A stretch of 64,000 nucleotides of DNA from Lactarius indigo (GCA_025766275.1 JAFKAC010000003.1:186001-250000); one strand, 5' to 3'; positions 22,690-33,361 are shown, counted from the first letter of the stretch. Translations and numbers: made by a program. Notes: generated from the sequence alone by a model not told the origin.

Positions 22690-24343
22690 CACTTGTTCTT
22701 CTGTACCGCGAAATGGGAGAGCATCGGCCAATCCCCTGTTGGGCACCACGACCGACCTTCGCACTGCGCTAAAGCGCCACCGTGAGTGCGCCTTCATAGA
22801 CGCCCTTAACGAGGTTAGCAATCCGAAACATGACCCATGTGACGCTGCTACGTTGCAGATATGGCGCGTATCTCGCCAAAGAGCAGATCACCAACCCTGT
22901 CGTGTCATACACATATATGCTCAAGCTCGTCGAGTCCTGGCTTAAGCACCACAGCATGGCCTCCTCCAACGTCTCAACGTCACACGGCGGCCGCTGGCTG
23001 ACGGTGACCGGGGTGCCCGTGTCGAAAGCCGACGACTTTCTCGGCGTGTCATACCAGCTCTACCAACACGCCAGGACGAATGAGGACATTCTCTGCATGA
23101 TTGGTTACGTTCTCCCCGCTGCGTTGCACGTGCACGTGCAGACGGTCGCGCCGACGATGTATTTCGGCTCGCCGCGCACGCTGTGGACAAGGCCACGTAT
23201 ACACCGTGGCAGGGCAGCAGCGGCACTGGAGCGATGATGACCTGAAGGAGTTCATGAGACGATACTGCTCCGACGCAGAAGACCCGACTTCCATTGTCAT
23301 TGACATCAACGATGGTGGCTACGACTTGGACAAGCCCGGCAATGAGGCAAACCTCAACATACAATACACGCAAGGAACAGCGTGGCCGACCCCTTATGTC
23401 TTCTATAGCATTTGGGGGTTTAATGGTCAGATTGCAAGACGTTCCGCAGACGGTCAGCTCGTCTTACGGCGGCGGCGAGCAGACCTTCCCGCCTGACTAT
23501 GTGACGAAGGTGGGCGAACTTTTCGTGTAGCTCGGCGCGCGCGGCGTCAGCATACTCTTTCCGAGTGGTGTTGGCGGTGCGGACTGCAAGAAAAACGGCG
23601 ACTCTGGCGTTGTCCAATTCCAGCCCAACTTCCCTGCGACTCGTACGTTTGGCTTAATGTTTTTCCCTCGCAAGCGGTACGCAGGCTTGATACCCGTCGC
23701 TCAACACTCCGCTACAGATTTTGCAGATCCTTGGGTCGCCAGCGTTGGCGGGACGATGAAACGTGACCCCGAGATTGCGACACCTCTCTCCTCCGGGGGC
23801 TCTTCGAACAGTTTTGAACGCCAGACCGACGTCGTGACCGGTTTCTTCCGGCGATTTGGCGACCAGTATGCCGGCCGGCCTTTACAAGTACGCTCGCCTC
23901 CGTGACCGAACCTGACTTATTCTCATTTGCAATTTGTATAGCGCTTCGAGCCACAGCCTCCCTGACGTTGCTGCGCAGGCGGTAGACTATTGTAAAAGGG
24001 ACGGCGAGCTCGACATCGAGGAGGACACGAGCTGTTCGGCGCCACTACGTCTTCCCTCCCATCTCTCTGCGTCGACCTTCCTCGAATACTCAGCTGACCG
24101 CTGACGTACAGGTCGTGGCAGGCACAATCTCGCTGTTGAATGACTATCAGCTTTCATTCCACAGGCCAGTGCTCGGCTTTCTCAACCTCTGGCTATACAA
24201 CACCGCCAGTCAGGGTCTCGACAACATCACCTCTGGCTCGAACCCGGGCTGCGCTACTGATGGATTCTCCGCTGTCCCTGGACGGGATGTTGAGATTCAG
24301 CGCGTCTATGCGCGACGTTACGTTTCTGCCTACCTACCGTAGT
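22690..24343 (+). pseudogene. Sedolisin (S53 tripeptidyl peptidase) pseudogene, copy D
   Basis: Fragments align in order with the intact sedolisin at 60437-62611. They are propeptide (TTDLRTALKRHRECAFIDAL; LKHHSMASSNVSTSHGGRWL; YQLYQHARTNEDIL; VQTVAPTMYFGSP), catalytic region (NEANLNIQYTQG), SSYGGGEQTFPPDYV, VASVGGT, and C-terminal GSNPGCATDGFSAVPG. The stretch between propeptide and catalytic domain is deleted around 23190-23240. The catalytic Asp of ANLDIQY is Asn here. A stop follows LFV near 23528, the oxyanion-site Asp of SSGDFG is missing, and the GTSxSAP serine segment was not found. The gene is dead. It separates arrays A and B. Confidence 0.8.
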
Positions 24344-24463
24344 AACCTGTCTAAACTAAAAGTCTTTCTGTCATGTCCTGTCACTCCTTAGCGCGACGTT
24401 TGTACGTCCTCAATTTCTTTACCCGTTAGTTAAATACTTTCGCTCGTTAGTACCGTCCACCTC

Positions 24464-24615
24464 AGTCATCGCCCGTACGCGATTCCTGAGGTGAGAAGCT
24501 TTACCGTTCGTTACCTTACAGTTCACTCACACCTGGATAGTCTTTCGTGTTATCCAGGTAAATACAATCTTAGTCATCGCCCGTACGCGATTCCTGAGTC
24601 TTTCGTGTTATCCAG
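24464..24615. repeat. Interleaved short direct repeats
   Basis: A 27-nt sequence (agtcatcgcccgtacgcgat plus tcctgag) occurs at 24464-24490 and 24572-24598. A 17-nt sequence (tctttcgtgttatccag) occurs at 24541-24557 and 24599-24615. In the second occurrence the two are adjacent; in the first they are 50 nt apart. Copies are exact. Confidence 0.85.
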
Positions 24616-25354
24616 TTCGCTCCGCGCGTGTGTTTCCGTGCTCCCGAAACTATCCATAACCTACACGGGATCCTGTGCGTCTCAAGGCTCGTGCTTCCTC
24701 ATTTCCGACGTTGATATTGGGCTCCATAGGTGACGGCCTCGGGTTGCCTTATTTCAAGAAACTGCTGGACAGGTTTTCCATCCCTAAACCGGACTAATTG
24801 CGCTGCTCAATAAGCTGACCGAAAAGTTGTTCCGCCTCGGGTCGAGCGACTCGAGATTTCCGCGGCAAAATTCGTCGAGGACTCGGACTTTCAAATAATG
24901 AATCAAGAGAACTTGGACCCGAACATGGTCCTTTTTCGTCTAACGTCTCCACTTGGGAAAATTCACCCTGATTACCCCGAGTGCGGAAGTAACAACCGTT
25001 GAAATGTCGTCTTGACAAGTTGTATACGCTACAATGAGGTCATGTCCTCATTCAAAGCGTCGGTGGGCTACATATTTATTCTCTGCCTACTCGTCTGGCC
25101 ACAGTTCGCGGTTGGGTTAAATATGATGTTGTAACTCGCCTCTGTATATTTTTATCGGATATCTACTTTCACAAACGGTTCCGATGAACCTCGTACAGCA
25201 TGCCACATACTCCTTGCGACATGCACGTGGACAGTCTACGAAAACCAGGAGCCTGATGCGTGCAATATCGTTCGGTTCGCAGTTTTCCAGCGTCCCGACC
25301 GCACCGCCTTTTTCGGCCGACATCATGATATCAGTGGAAACTTGAAGTCTTGGT
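24616..25354. other. Spacer without recognisable genes
   Basis: No conserved frame was recognised on either strand. The interval lies between the end of the sedolisin relic and the start of the flank shared by the two F-box arrays. Confidence 0.4.
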
Positions 25355-25965
25355 TTTGGACCTTCGCTCGCTAGCAGCTCTCCCCTAGTATATAGCCTAT
25401 TGTGGGACACCTTCATATTATATTCCATGTATATACAACTCCGAACAGAGAAGAACCCCCCTGTGCTCCACATCCCGGGAGGACTCCGGCGTGCGGCCCC
25501 ACTGTTTGCATTCGCCTGCATGATACGCTCTCGTGCAGCCTTAACTATTCGGTAGCGACGCATTAGCAACCGAGACGGGCACTCCAGGGAAGTTAGGTGG
25601 TACGCGTGAACCTGCACGACTCTTTGGACAATGGACTTCCTTGGATTTCTGGCTCAACTGATCCTCCACGTTGCCGCGCGGCACCAGCGATTCAAAGCGA
25701 CTCAAAACCCGACCGAGACCTCTACCAAATCTCACACCATGCAAAGGCCTATGCGATCTTATATCCCTCACTCAAGTCCTTACTTGATGCTGTTCGAGCA
25801 CCTCAAGTTATATTCTGATATCGACAAGCTGACAGTGCGGAAAACAAAGAACTAGTACTCGCAAGCTCAACCACATCCCCCTACGCGCCGAGGACCATTT
25901 GAGGATGCCTACTTGGTGTACGTCGAGGCGAGTCACTTCTAAATTACAAGGTCAAAATTTTTTCT
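25355..25965. repeat. Flank shared by the two LRR F-box arrays (left side, array B copy)
   Basis: Counterpart of about 16985-17518 on the same strand. It is downstream of the F-box gene on the minus strand and so may include its 3' untranslated region. No gene is supported in it. Confidence 0.55.
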
Positions 25966-27524
25966 TCAGTCTCCATCCCCCTCCCCACTCGCAGTTTGGG
26001 ATTCCGGTCCCGCCATCCCCTCGACAGGAGGCACATGGTTGTTGGTGTTATGCAGACTGAGGCCTTGCCGCTCTGCGAAACTGGAGTTACAGAGGCCGCA
26101 GAAGTATTGTCGACGTATACCTGACATCTCTTCATTCCGGCAGGCGACTGGGGAGACCGTCGATGGTGGTGGTACTTGTACGGAACCGCCGGGGGTCCAT
26201 CGCGAGGTGATGAATGACGATGCGGCTTCCCACAAATTCCCATACGCCGATTTGAGCCCCGGTACACAAAGCTCACGCAGGGTAGGGAGAATAGTAGTTG
26301 AGTGTTCGTTAGATTGACATGAAGCATGTAATATAGCCGTCGCAAGTTCGCCAGCCACACGAAAGTCTTTTACGCCGATGAATGGGCGGATAAGCTCCGG
26401 CCATTGCCCACTATCCATGTCGTCCTGTCCAGTGGATGGTTTTGTCGCTTCGATGTCCAGATCTTCTACGCGTAACAGGAATGGGGAAAATTGGTTACAA
26501 ATTTGGGCCATGCAGGACAACTGCCAGTCCAACTGTTCGCACGAAATTCGCAACTCAACCCGGGCAGGAGCTCTAGGGTGGGTAAAGCGAATAGAAATAG
26601 CGTGCCCGAAGATTTGAATTTTTGCTCGACTATTTGACCTCTGGATTTCTATTCTGTTGACGAATCGGCCGAGTTGCGAAGCGTCCATGGTGGGTTGGCT
26701 AAAGAACGTAATATCGATATCCCCGAGACCGGGAGCATCGATTCTGGCCACGAGACTGTCCAGGTACTTGCTTGTTCCCCGATATTTGAAGTTGGTGAGA
26801 GCGGGGAGAACAACGCGTTCCCCTGCTGGTGGAGGTAAGTTGACGTGGTTACTGCGGGAGAGGAGGGAAAGGAAATGGAGTGATAGTTGTCTAAGTTGGG
26901 TCATGCCGGATAAAGCATTCGTAAACGCTTCTGGGGGAAAATAACCAGCCCTAGGAATTTCGTGGAGCTGAAGATCTACAATGTCTTGTGAGAGCGAAAG
27001 GAGCTGCGGTAACGAGGGAAAGGCAATCCTGGTGGAGTGAAGACTACGGAGGTGAGGGCCCCATCGAAAAGCGCTGGGAAGGGCCTGCTGCATGTTATCT
27101 CGGGACAGAAGAACAAGTTTTTCTAGTCCCGAAAATGGCCCAGGGATTGTAGAAAGTTGTTCCAGGAGGGTACCAGAGACAGTGAGGCTGATAGAGCTAA
27201 CACGATCAGATTGCTTCAGTGCGGCAATGATATTGGCCTCGTCCTGGGGAGTGGGGGGACCGAGTATGGGAGTTCCTCCGTAGTTCACGACGAGAGGGAA
27301 GCATGGCCAACAGTCTAGGGTCTTCAAGACAGGTGTCCCGTATGTACAATAGAGTCGAAGATCTAGACCTAGAGGTGACGCAAATATGATGTGACGCCAT
27401 CTTTGGGACACGTGTACGAGCGTTGGCCAAGACTGTGAAGAGCCGTCCAGAAAATGAAGAAATATTTCCAGAAGGATGTCGTCGGAGAGTATCTCGATGG
27501 TTACTTGGTGACAAAAGGGCCCTG
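25966..27524 (-). CDS. LRR-type F-box unit 4 of array B with C-terminal C2H2 zinc finger (3' exon)
   Basis: Open for 520 codons from the splice acceptor at 27525-27527 to the stop at 25966. The F-box lies at its start (VTIEILSDDILLEIFLHFLD, then WPTLVHVSQRWRHIIFASPL). Next comes VVNYGGTPILGPPTPQDEAN and a leucine-rich region of irregular repeats (LRSLHSTRIAFPSL; MTQLRQLSLHFLSL; LPALTNFKYRG). Only this last unit ends in a zinc finger (FCGLCNSSFAERQGLSLHNT), spaced Cys-x2-Cys-x12-His-x4-His. The F-box suggests SCF-type substrate recognition; the finger may bind nucleic acid or protein. It appears to be the last exon of a four-unit gene rather than a gene of its own: its only upstream ATG (27555) lies inside the intron. 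Confidence 0.8.
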
Positions 27525-27571
27525 CTGAAAATAAATTAGCGTGGGACGCTGGCATCAGGTATGTGTCATAC
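27525..27571 (-). other. 47-nt in-frame intron between F-box units 3 and 4
   Basis: On the minus strand the segment starts GTATGACACA and ends CGCTAATTTATTTTCAG, with a CTAAT branch site. Removing it joins phase-1 ends so that ILA runs into GPFCHQVTIEILSDD without a stop. Read through, the upstream unit stops inside this segment at a TGA that overlaps an ATG (TGATG). The acceptor is followed by another CAG (a NAGNAG pair). Confidence 0.75.
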
Positions 27572-28987
27572 CTGCCAAGATATCTGCCCCACGGAATTCA
27601 TTGGTCCATAGAAGTCGCTCGTATTCCACCGCTATGAAACGACCGGAGAGCCTGTATGAGCGCATGAACGGTTCTACAGCCTCCCGCAAAGGCGCATAAA
27701 GCGGTTCAGGTCCCCGTATACTGATTTTGTGCAGGTCGGGTAGCACAGTCCCGCGCCGCTTGTCTATTGGTTGCAAAGCACGTACGACGTTTGTCGAGTA
27801 GTCGCCAGCTACACGGAACCATTTTGCACCTCTGAATCGGCGGATAAGCGCTATCCATTGTCCACAGCTGCTGCTGTCCCGCCCACGTGATGGTCGCGCC
27901 ATAGTGATATGTAGATCCTCCACACGAAAAAGAGATGCTGAAAAATGACCGCAGATTTGAGCGATGCAGAACGGCTGCAAGCGTGATGTCTTGCAAAATA
28001 CTTCCAATTTAAGACGCGTAGGAGCTCCTGGCTGGGTTAAGGAGAGGGAAACGGCATCCCCGGAGAATAGAATATCTGCTCGGCGATGTACCTTCTGCAT
28101 TTCTATCCGATCAATGAATTTGCCAAGTTTTGGAACGTCGCATACAAGAAGGCTATTGGACAATGTGATTTCGATATCCCCGAGACGAGGAGCATCGATT
28201 CTGGCCACAAGGCCTTCCAAGTACCCTGTGATCCCTCGAAAATAAAGGCAGGTGAGAGCAGGGAGAGTGATGTGTTCCCTTGGTGGTGTAGGAGAGACAG
28301 TGTCAATTGCGGTGAAAGGGAAATGGAGTGAAATCGATTGAAGTCGGGGCGTCCCAGATAAGGCATTTGCGAATGCCTCAGGTGACAAACCGTCCGCAAG
28401 GGAAATTTCGTGAAGTTGAAATTGAAGTTGAATATCGACAAGGTTCCCAGAAGAATAAATGCGCTGCAGGAGTGCGGGGAAGACGATCCCTGTTAAGTGA
28501 AGTCTGCGAAGGTGCGGGCCCCACTGAAAATCGCTAGGCAAGGCACGCTGGGCGCCATCTCGAGACAGAAGAACAAGCTCTTCCAGTGTCGAATACGACC
28601 CCTTTATTGCGGAAACCTTTTCCAGAAGCGAACGAGTGAGAGTGAGGCTGATAGAGCTGACACGATCAAACTGCTTGATAGCGGCCACAATATTTTCCTC
28701 GTCCTCTGGAGCAGGCGGATCGAGCATCGGAGATCCTCCATAGTTCACGACAAGAGGTATGCGGCGTGGTGAACACTCTAGAGCCTTCAGGACAGGCATT
28801 CCGTACGTACAGTTGAGTCGAAGATCTAGACCCAGAGGTGACGCATATAGGATTTCTCGCCATCTTTGAGACACTTGTACTAGCGTTGGCCAAGACTGTG
28901 AAGAGCCATCCAGAAAATGAAGAAATATTTCCAGAAGGATGTCGTCGGAGAGTATCTCGATGGTTACTTGGTGACAAAAGGGTCCTG
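27572..28987 (-). CDS. LRR-type F-box unit 3 of array B (internal exon)
   Basis: 1,416 nt, an exact multiple of three with phase-1 introns on both sides. It opens with GPFCHQVTIEILSDDILLEI and FLHFLDGSSQSWPTLVQVSQ (F-box). Then come VVNYGGSPMLDPPAPEDEEN, leucine-rich repeats (LRRLHLTGIVFPALLQRIYS; LQSISLHFPF; LPALTCLYFRG), and YLEGLVARIDAPRLGDIEIT. It closes with FIAVEYERLLWTNEFRGADI at the next donor. No indel or stop interrupts it. Units 2 and 3 are very similar, suggesting recent unit duplication. Confidence 0.8.
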
Positions 28988-29034
28988 CTGAGAATAAGTT
29001 AGCGTGGGATACTGGCACTAGGCACGCATTGTAC
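28988..29034 (-). other. 47-nt in-frame intron between F-box units 2 and 3
   Basis: Minus strand: GTACAATGCG at the donor and CGCTAACTTATTCTCAG at the acceptor, with a CTAAC branch site. It has the same length and phase as the other junctions. An in-frame TAG inside it would end unit 2 if it were not removed. Confidence 0.75.
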
Positions 29035-30420
29035 CTGTTCCACGAAGTTTATTGATCCGTAGTCGTTTGTATTCCACCGCTATGAAATGACCGCCTAGCC
29101 ACCATGAGTGCATGAACGGTTTTACGGCCTCCCGCAAAGGCGCATAATGCGGCTCGGGTTCCCGTATGCAGAGTTTGTGCAGGGCGGGTGGCACAGTCCC
29201 ACGCTTCTCGATTAATAGTTGCAAAGCACGCACGACGTCCGTCGAGTATTCGCCAGCTACATGGAACCATTTTGTACCTCTGAATCGGCGGATAAGCTCT
29301 AGCCATTGTCCACGGCTGCTGCCGTCTTGCCCACCCGATGGTCGCGCCATACTGATGCGTAGATCCTCCACACGAGACAGGAATGCTGAAAATTGAATGC
29401 AAATTTGAGCGACGCAGAAAGGCTGCAAGCGGAATGTCTTGCAAAGTACTTGCAATTTAAGGCGCGTAGGAGCTCCTGGCTGGGTCAAGGAGAGGGTGAC
29501 GGCATGCTCCGAGAATAGAATATCTGCTTGGCGATGTACCTTTTGCATTTCTATTCGTCCAATGAATTCGCCAAGTTTTTGGACGTCATATATCAGGTTA
29601 TTAGAGAATGTGATTTCGATATCCCCGAGACGAGGGGCATCGATTCTGGCCACGATGCCTTCCAGATACCCTGTGATTCCTCGAAAAGTAAGGCGAGTGA
29701 GAGCAGGGAGAAGAACGCGTTCCCCGGACTGTGGGGGAGCAGAAATGAAAATAGGGGTGGAAGGGAAATGGAGTGACATCGATTGAAGCCGGGGTGTCCT
29801 AGACAAGGCATTTGCAAATGCCTCGGGTGACAAATTATCCGAACGGGATATTTCGTGAAGATGAAGATGAATATGGACGAGGTTCGAGGAAGAAGAAATA
29901 CGCTGCAGGAGCGCGGGAAAGACGACCCCTGTTAAGTGAAGTCTACGAAGGTGCGGGCCCCACTGAAAATCGCTAGGTAGGGTCAGCTGCACGCTTTCTC
30001 GGGACAGAAGAACAAGGTCTTCTAGGTTTGAAAGTGGTCTCTTGATCGTGGAAAGCTTTCCCAAAAGCGAGCGAGTGAGAGTGAGGCTGATAAAGCTAAC
30101 GCGACCAGACTGCCTTAGGGCGGCCACGATATTGTCCTCATCCTTGAGAGAAGGGGGATCGAGATTCGGGAACCCTCCATAGTTCACGACGATAGGCGTG
30201 GGCCAGTAATATAGAGTCTTCGGGACAGGCGCTCCGTATGTACAATGGAGCCGAAGATCTAGACCCAGAGGTGATGTGAATATGATGTGTCGCCATCTTT
30301 GGGACACGTTTACGAGCATAGGCCAAGACTGTGAAGAGCCATCCAGAAAATGAAGAAAGATTTTCAGGAGGACGTCGTCGGAGAGCATCTCAATCGTTAC
30401 TTGGTGACGAAAGGGTCCTG
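29035..30420 (-). CDS. LRR-type F-box unit 2 of array B (internal exon)
   Basis: 1,386 nt, a multiple of three, phase 1 at both ends. Starts GPFRHQVTIEMLSDDVLLKI, FLHFLDGSSQSWPMLVNVSQ (F-box). Continues VVNYGGFPNLDPPSLKDEDN, leucine-rich repeats, YLEGIVARIDAPRLGDIEIT, and ends FIAVEYKRLRINKLRGTG at the donor. It is uninterrupted. The first ATG in its frame is inside the F-box (30388), too late for a normal start, which supports reading it as an internal exon. Confidence 0.8.
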
Positions 30421-30467
30421 CTCAAAACATGTTAGCGCAGGGCGCTGGCACTATGCACGCGTCGTAC
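30421..30467 (-). other. 47-nt in-frame intron between F-box units 1 and 2
   Basis: Minus strand: donor GTACGACGCG, branch region CGCTAAC, acceptor TTTTGAG directly followed by CAG. Ending at GAG gives 47 nt and at CAG gives 50 nt; both keep the frame. An in-frame TAG (GTACGACGCGTGCATAG) shows that the units are separate frames only if the intron is retained. Confidence 0.75.
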
Positions 30468-31824
30468 CTGTTCCACTGAGCTCGTTGACCCATAGTTTTT
30501 CGTACTCCACCACTATGAACCGACCGAAGAGACTACATGAGTGCATGAACGATACTACAGCCTCCCGCAAAGGCGCATAAAGCGGCTCAGGCTCCCGGAT
30601 GCAGAGTTTGTGCAGGGAAGGTAGCACATTTCCGCGCTGCTCGGTTGATAGTTGCAAGGCACGTGCAACGTCTGTTGAGTAGTCGCCAGCTACATGGAGC
30701 CATTTTGCGCCTGTGAATCGGCGGATAAGCCCCAGCCATTGTCCACGGCTGCTGCCGTCCTGCCCACTTGGTGGTCGCGTTGTACTGATGCGTAGATCGT
30801 TCACACGCAAAAGGAAAGAGGAAAATAGACTGCAGATTTGAGCAATGCAGAACGGCTGCGAGCGTAATGTCTCGCAAAGTACTTGCAATCTAAGGCACGT
30901 AGGAGCCTCTGGCCGGGTCAAGGAAATGGAAATGGCACGTTCAGAGGATAGAATATCTGCTCGACGATGTACTTTCTGCAGTTCTATCCGGTCGATGAAG
31001 TCGCGAAGTTCGGGTACGCCGATGAGTCGGATGCGCTCATTGAAGAATGTGATTTCGATATCCCTGAGACGAGGTGCATCGATTCTGGCTACAAAGCCTT
31101 CTGAATACGCACCGATCCCTCGAAGATTAAGACGGATGAGAGCAGGGAGAATAAAACGTCCCCCAGACGGGGAGGGAAAGCCAACGTGATTAATGGCGGA
31201 AGCGAAATGAAGCGAAAGGAATTGAAGCTGGGTCATCCTGGACAAGGCATCCACGAGCGTCGCTGGTGAAGTATTGATAACTTCTTGAAGCTGAATATCT
31301 ATAAGGTTCCTGGAAGAATAGAGGAGCCGCGTGAGTGTGGGCAAGGTGATTCTAGTCAAGTGGAGACTACGGAGGCGTGGGCCCCACCGAAAACTGCTTG
31401 GTAGAGTAAGCTGCACGTCACCACGGGACAGAAGGACGAGGTCTTCCAGTCTCGAAAATGGCCCCCCGATTGCGGAAAGATTGTCCAGAAGCGAGCTTGT
31501 GACAGTGAGGTTGATAGAGGTAATACGACCAGACTGTTTCAGTGCGGCCTTAATATTGTCCTCGTCCTCGGGACCTGGGGGGTCGAGTGCTGGAGATCCT
31601 CCGAAGTTCACGACAATAGGCAGGGTGGGCCAGTATTCTAGAATCTTAGAGACTGGCGTTCCATGCGTACAGAATAGTCGGAGGTTCAGAGCCCGCTGAG
31701 ATGCAAAAACAATATGTCGCCACTTGCGACATGTTTGTACAAGTCTAGGCCAAAGACCTGGAGAAGCATCCAGATAATAACGAAATATCTTCAGAAGCAC
31801 TTTGTCGGAAAGCTTCCCGATTGT
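30468..31824 (-). CDS. LRR-type F-box unit 1 of array B (first F-box exon)
   Basis: 1,357 nt, ending in phase 1. Starts TIGKLSDKVLLKIFRYYLDA, WPRLVQTCRKWRHIVFASQR (F-box). Then FGGSPALDPPGPEDEDNIKA, leucine-rich repeats (LRSLHLTRITLPTLTRLLYS; MTQLQFLSLHFAS; LPALIRLNLRG), FVARIDAPRLRDIEITF, and FIVVEYEKLWVNELSGTG at the donor. No ATG precedes the F-box in frame: the codon before ACA ATC is GTG. The start must therefore lie in an upstream exon, probably 31875-32000. Intron TTTAG acceptor at about 31828-31830. Four such units in a row give about 1,905 codons. Confidence 0.8.
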
Positions 31825-31874
31825 CACTAAACGAGAAGGGGGAAATCAGCGAGCGGCGGAGGCACCGTATGGAA

Positions 31875-32089
31875 TATTCACCTTTTCCCTTCCATTTTCC
31901 AGTGGATCCGCTTGTTGTGGTAACAGGCTTGGGGGGCGATAAGTGTCGGGCACGGGCACGTCTATTGGGATATCCGGGATATACACTGTCACCCCCTGCG
32001 GCAGAGCATTGAAGACCCTAGATCACTTACTTTGGAGAACACATTAGGGGAAATCAACTGGGCAAGTATTGCCAGCGTATCCTTATATA
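31875..32089 (-). promoter_or_regulatory. Leader exon and TATA box of F-box array B
   Basis: The minus strand carries TATATAAG (32082-32089) and, downstream, a conserved possible exon reading VYIPDIPIDVPVPDTYRP and ending before a GTGAAT donor (31881). The region matches 20650-20875 of array A. A short ATG-started frame (MCSPK at about 32045) precedes a GTAAGT. The exact start codon and the join to unit 1 could not be settled. Confidence 0.45.
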
Positions 32090-32119
32090 GAATACACAGG
32101 CACTTGAAGTTATCACACG

Positions 32120-33361
32120 GCGCAACAAGGTTTTGGAGCATGGCGAACGCCACATACACGCACTATACACGCCTGATGTGTGCGCCAGCCAGGACCGCTG
32201 TGCACACTGCGGTAATAATTGCCGTGAGGTCTATCCTGTACTGTACTGTAAACCGCCGTGTGCACCGCTGTACAGCACCCCAGGCCTCCGACAGATGGAC
32301 TTATTGTACAAAAAATAAAAATACTGTAAAACAAAACAAAACACGGGGATGGGAAGGGCGCAGGGGTAACCCTCCTTGAACTCGTACCATCACTATTTCT
32401 CCTCCATTGGAGTTCTGGTGTTCTGGTCGAAGGCGTTCCCCTCGGGGGTTGTGGTGTCTATAGCCACGGGGACGCACTACCTACACCTGGCTGTAAGTCG
32501 CTTAGGCGCTGCCCACCACATCCCACTGTCAGGTACAGTGGCCCCCTCACTCTGCTATTTGCGCGTCACGACCACTCTCCCATCCATCATTCACACCTCC
32601 CGAATTCTTCTTCTGCCATCATCCACCACCAAGTAATGCCTACGTACGTTTGAGCTCATCCTTTTTACTCCCCAGACTTTAACGGCTTTTTAGCCTGTCC
32701 CCCTTTTCCGTTTGTTTACGTCGCGGCACATTCACTCTTATCAACCCTGCTCACTCGGCTCATCGCGACTACTTGCGCATGTATAAGGGGGCTCATCGCG
32801 ACCACTTACCCATGTATAAGGGAGGTGGGTTTTGTTGGCAAGACGGTAGTGAGTAGTGAGGGGTTTTTTTTTTTTTTTTTTTTACCACATAATGCGTAAC
32901 CTCATCCAATTTTATTGTACTAGTACCCTAGTACACCTGCTTGTCGTCGTGTATTATAGCCACAATTTTCCCTGCAATTGTGATGCAGTTGATGGACTCA
33001 TAACCAGCCGGTTGCATGAGAATGGGGGTCGCAAGCGACTAGTTGACAGCAGAGATACAGTAAGTTACTAGGAGCTCGACGCGTGCAATATCGATGTCGG
33101 CGTCGGCGAACTTTATCGTACAGTATTAGTCATGCCGAGTAATTCCACTCAAAAAATACCTCCGGACCCACATTTCAAGCTCTTAAATTTTTTATACAGA
33201 CTCTGAGCTTCCCCCGAAGAATCGTGACACGTCCATAGTAGTCCGAATATCACCGGGGGTTGGTGCATATAGCTTTTTCTAGGAAACCTGCTTGTCAAGG
33301 ACTCATGGAACCAGCACATCCTCAGTGTGTTGCATTTACATGGTATCACAAATTCGAGCGA
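32120..33361. other. Spacer with microsatellite-like repeats
   Basis: No gene was recognised. A 33-nt unit beginning ggctcatcgcgac and ending catgtataaggg is tandemly duplicated at 32757-32789 and 32790-32822 (30 of 33 positions equal). A run of 20 T lies at 32864-32883. Confidence 0.6.

Noticed and set aside
26378..29786. Open frames on the plus strand across the F-box array (for example 29439-29786)
   Set aside because: They are antisense shadows of strongly conserved minus-strand coding sequence and show no conserved motif of their own.
25966..31824. Four separate F-box genes in a head-to-tail row
   Set aside because: No promoter space, no usable internal start codons outside the 47-nt segments, and three identical-length in-frame introns make a single fused gene the simpler reading; separate genes remain the alternative to test.
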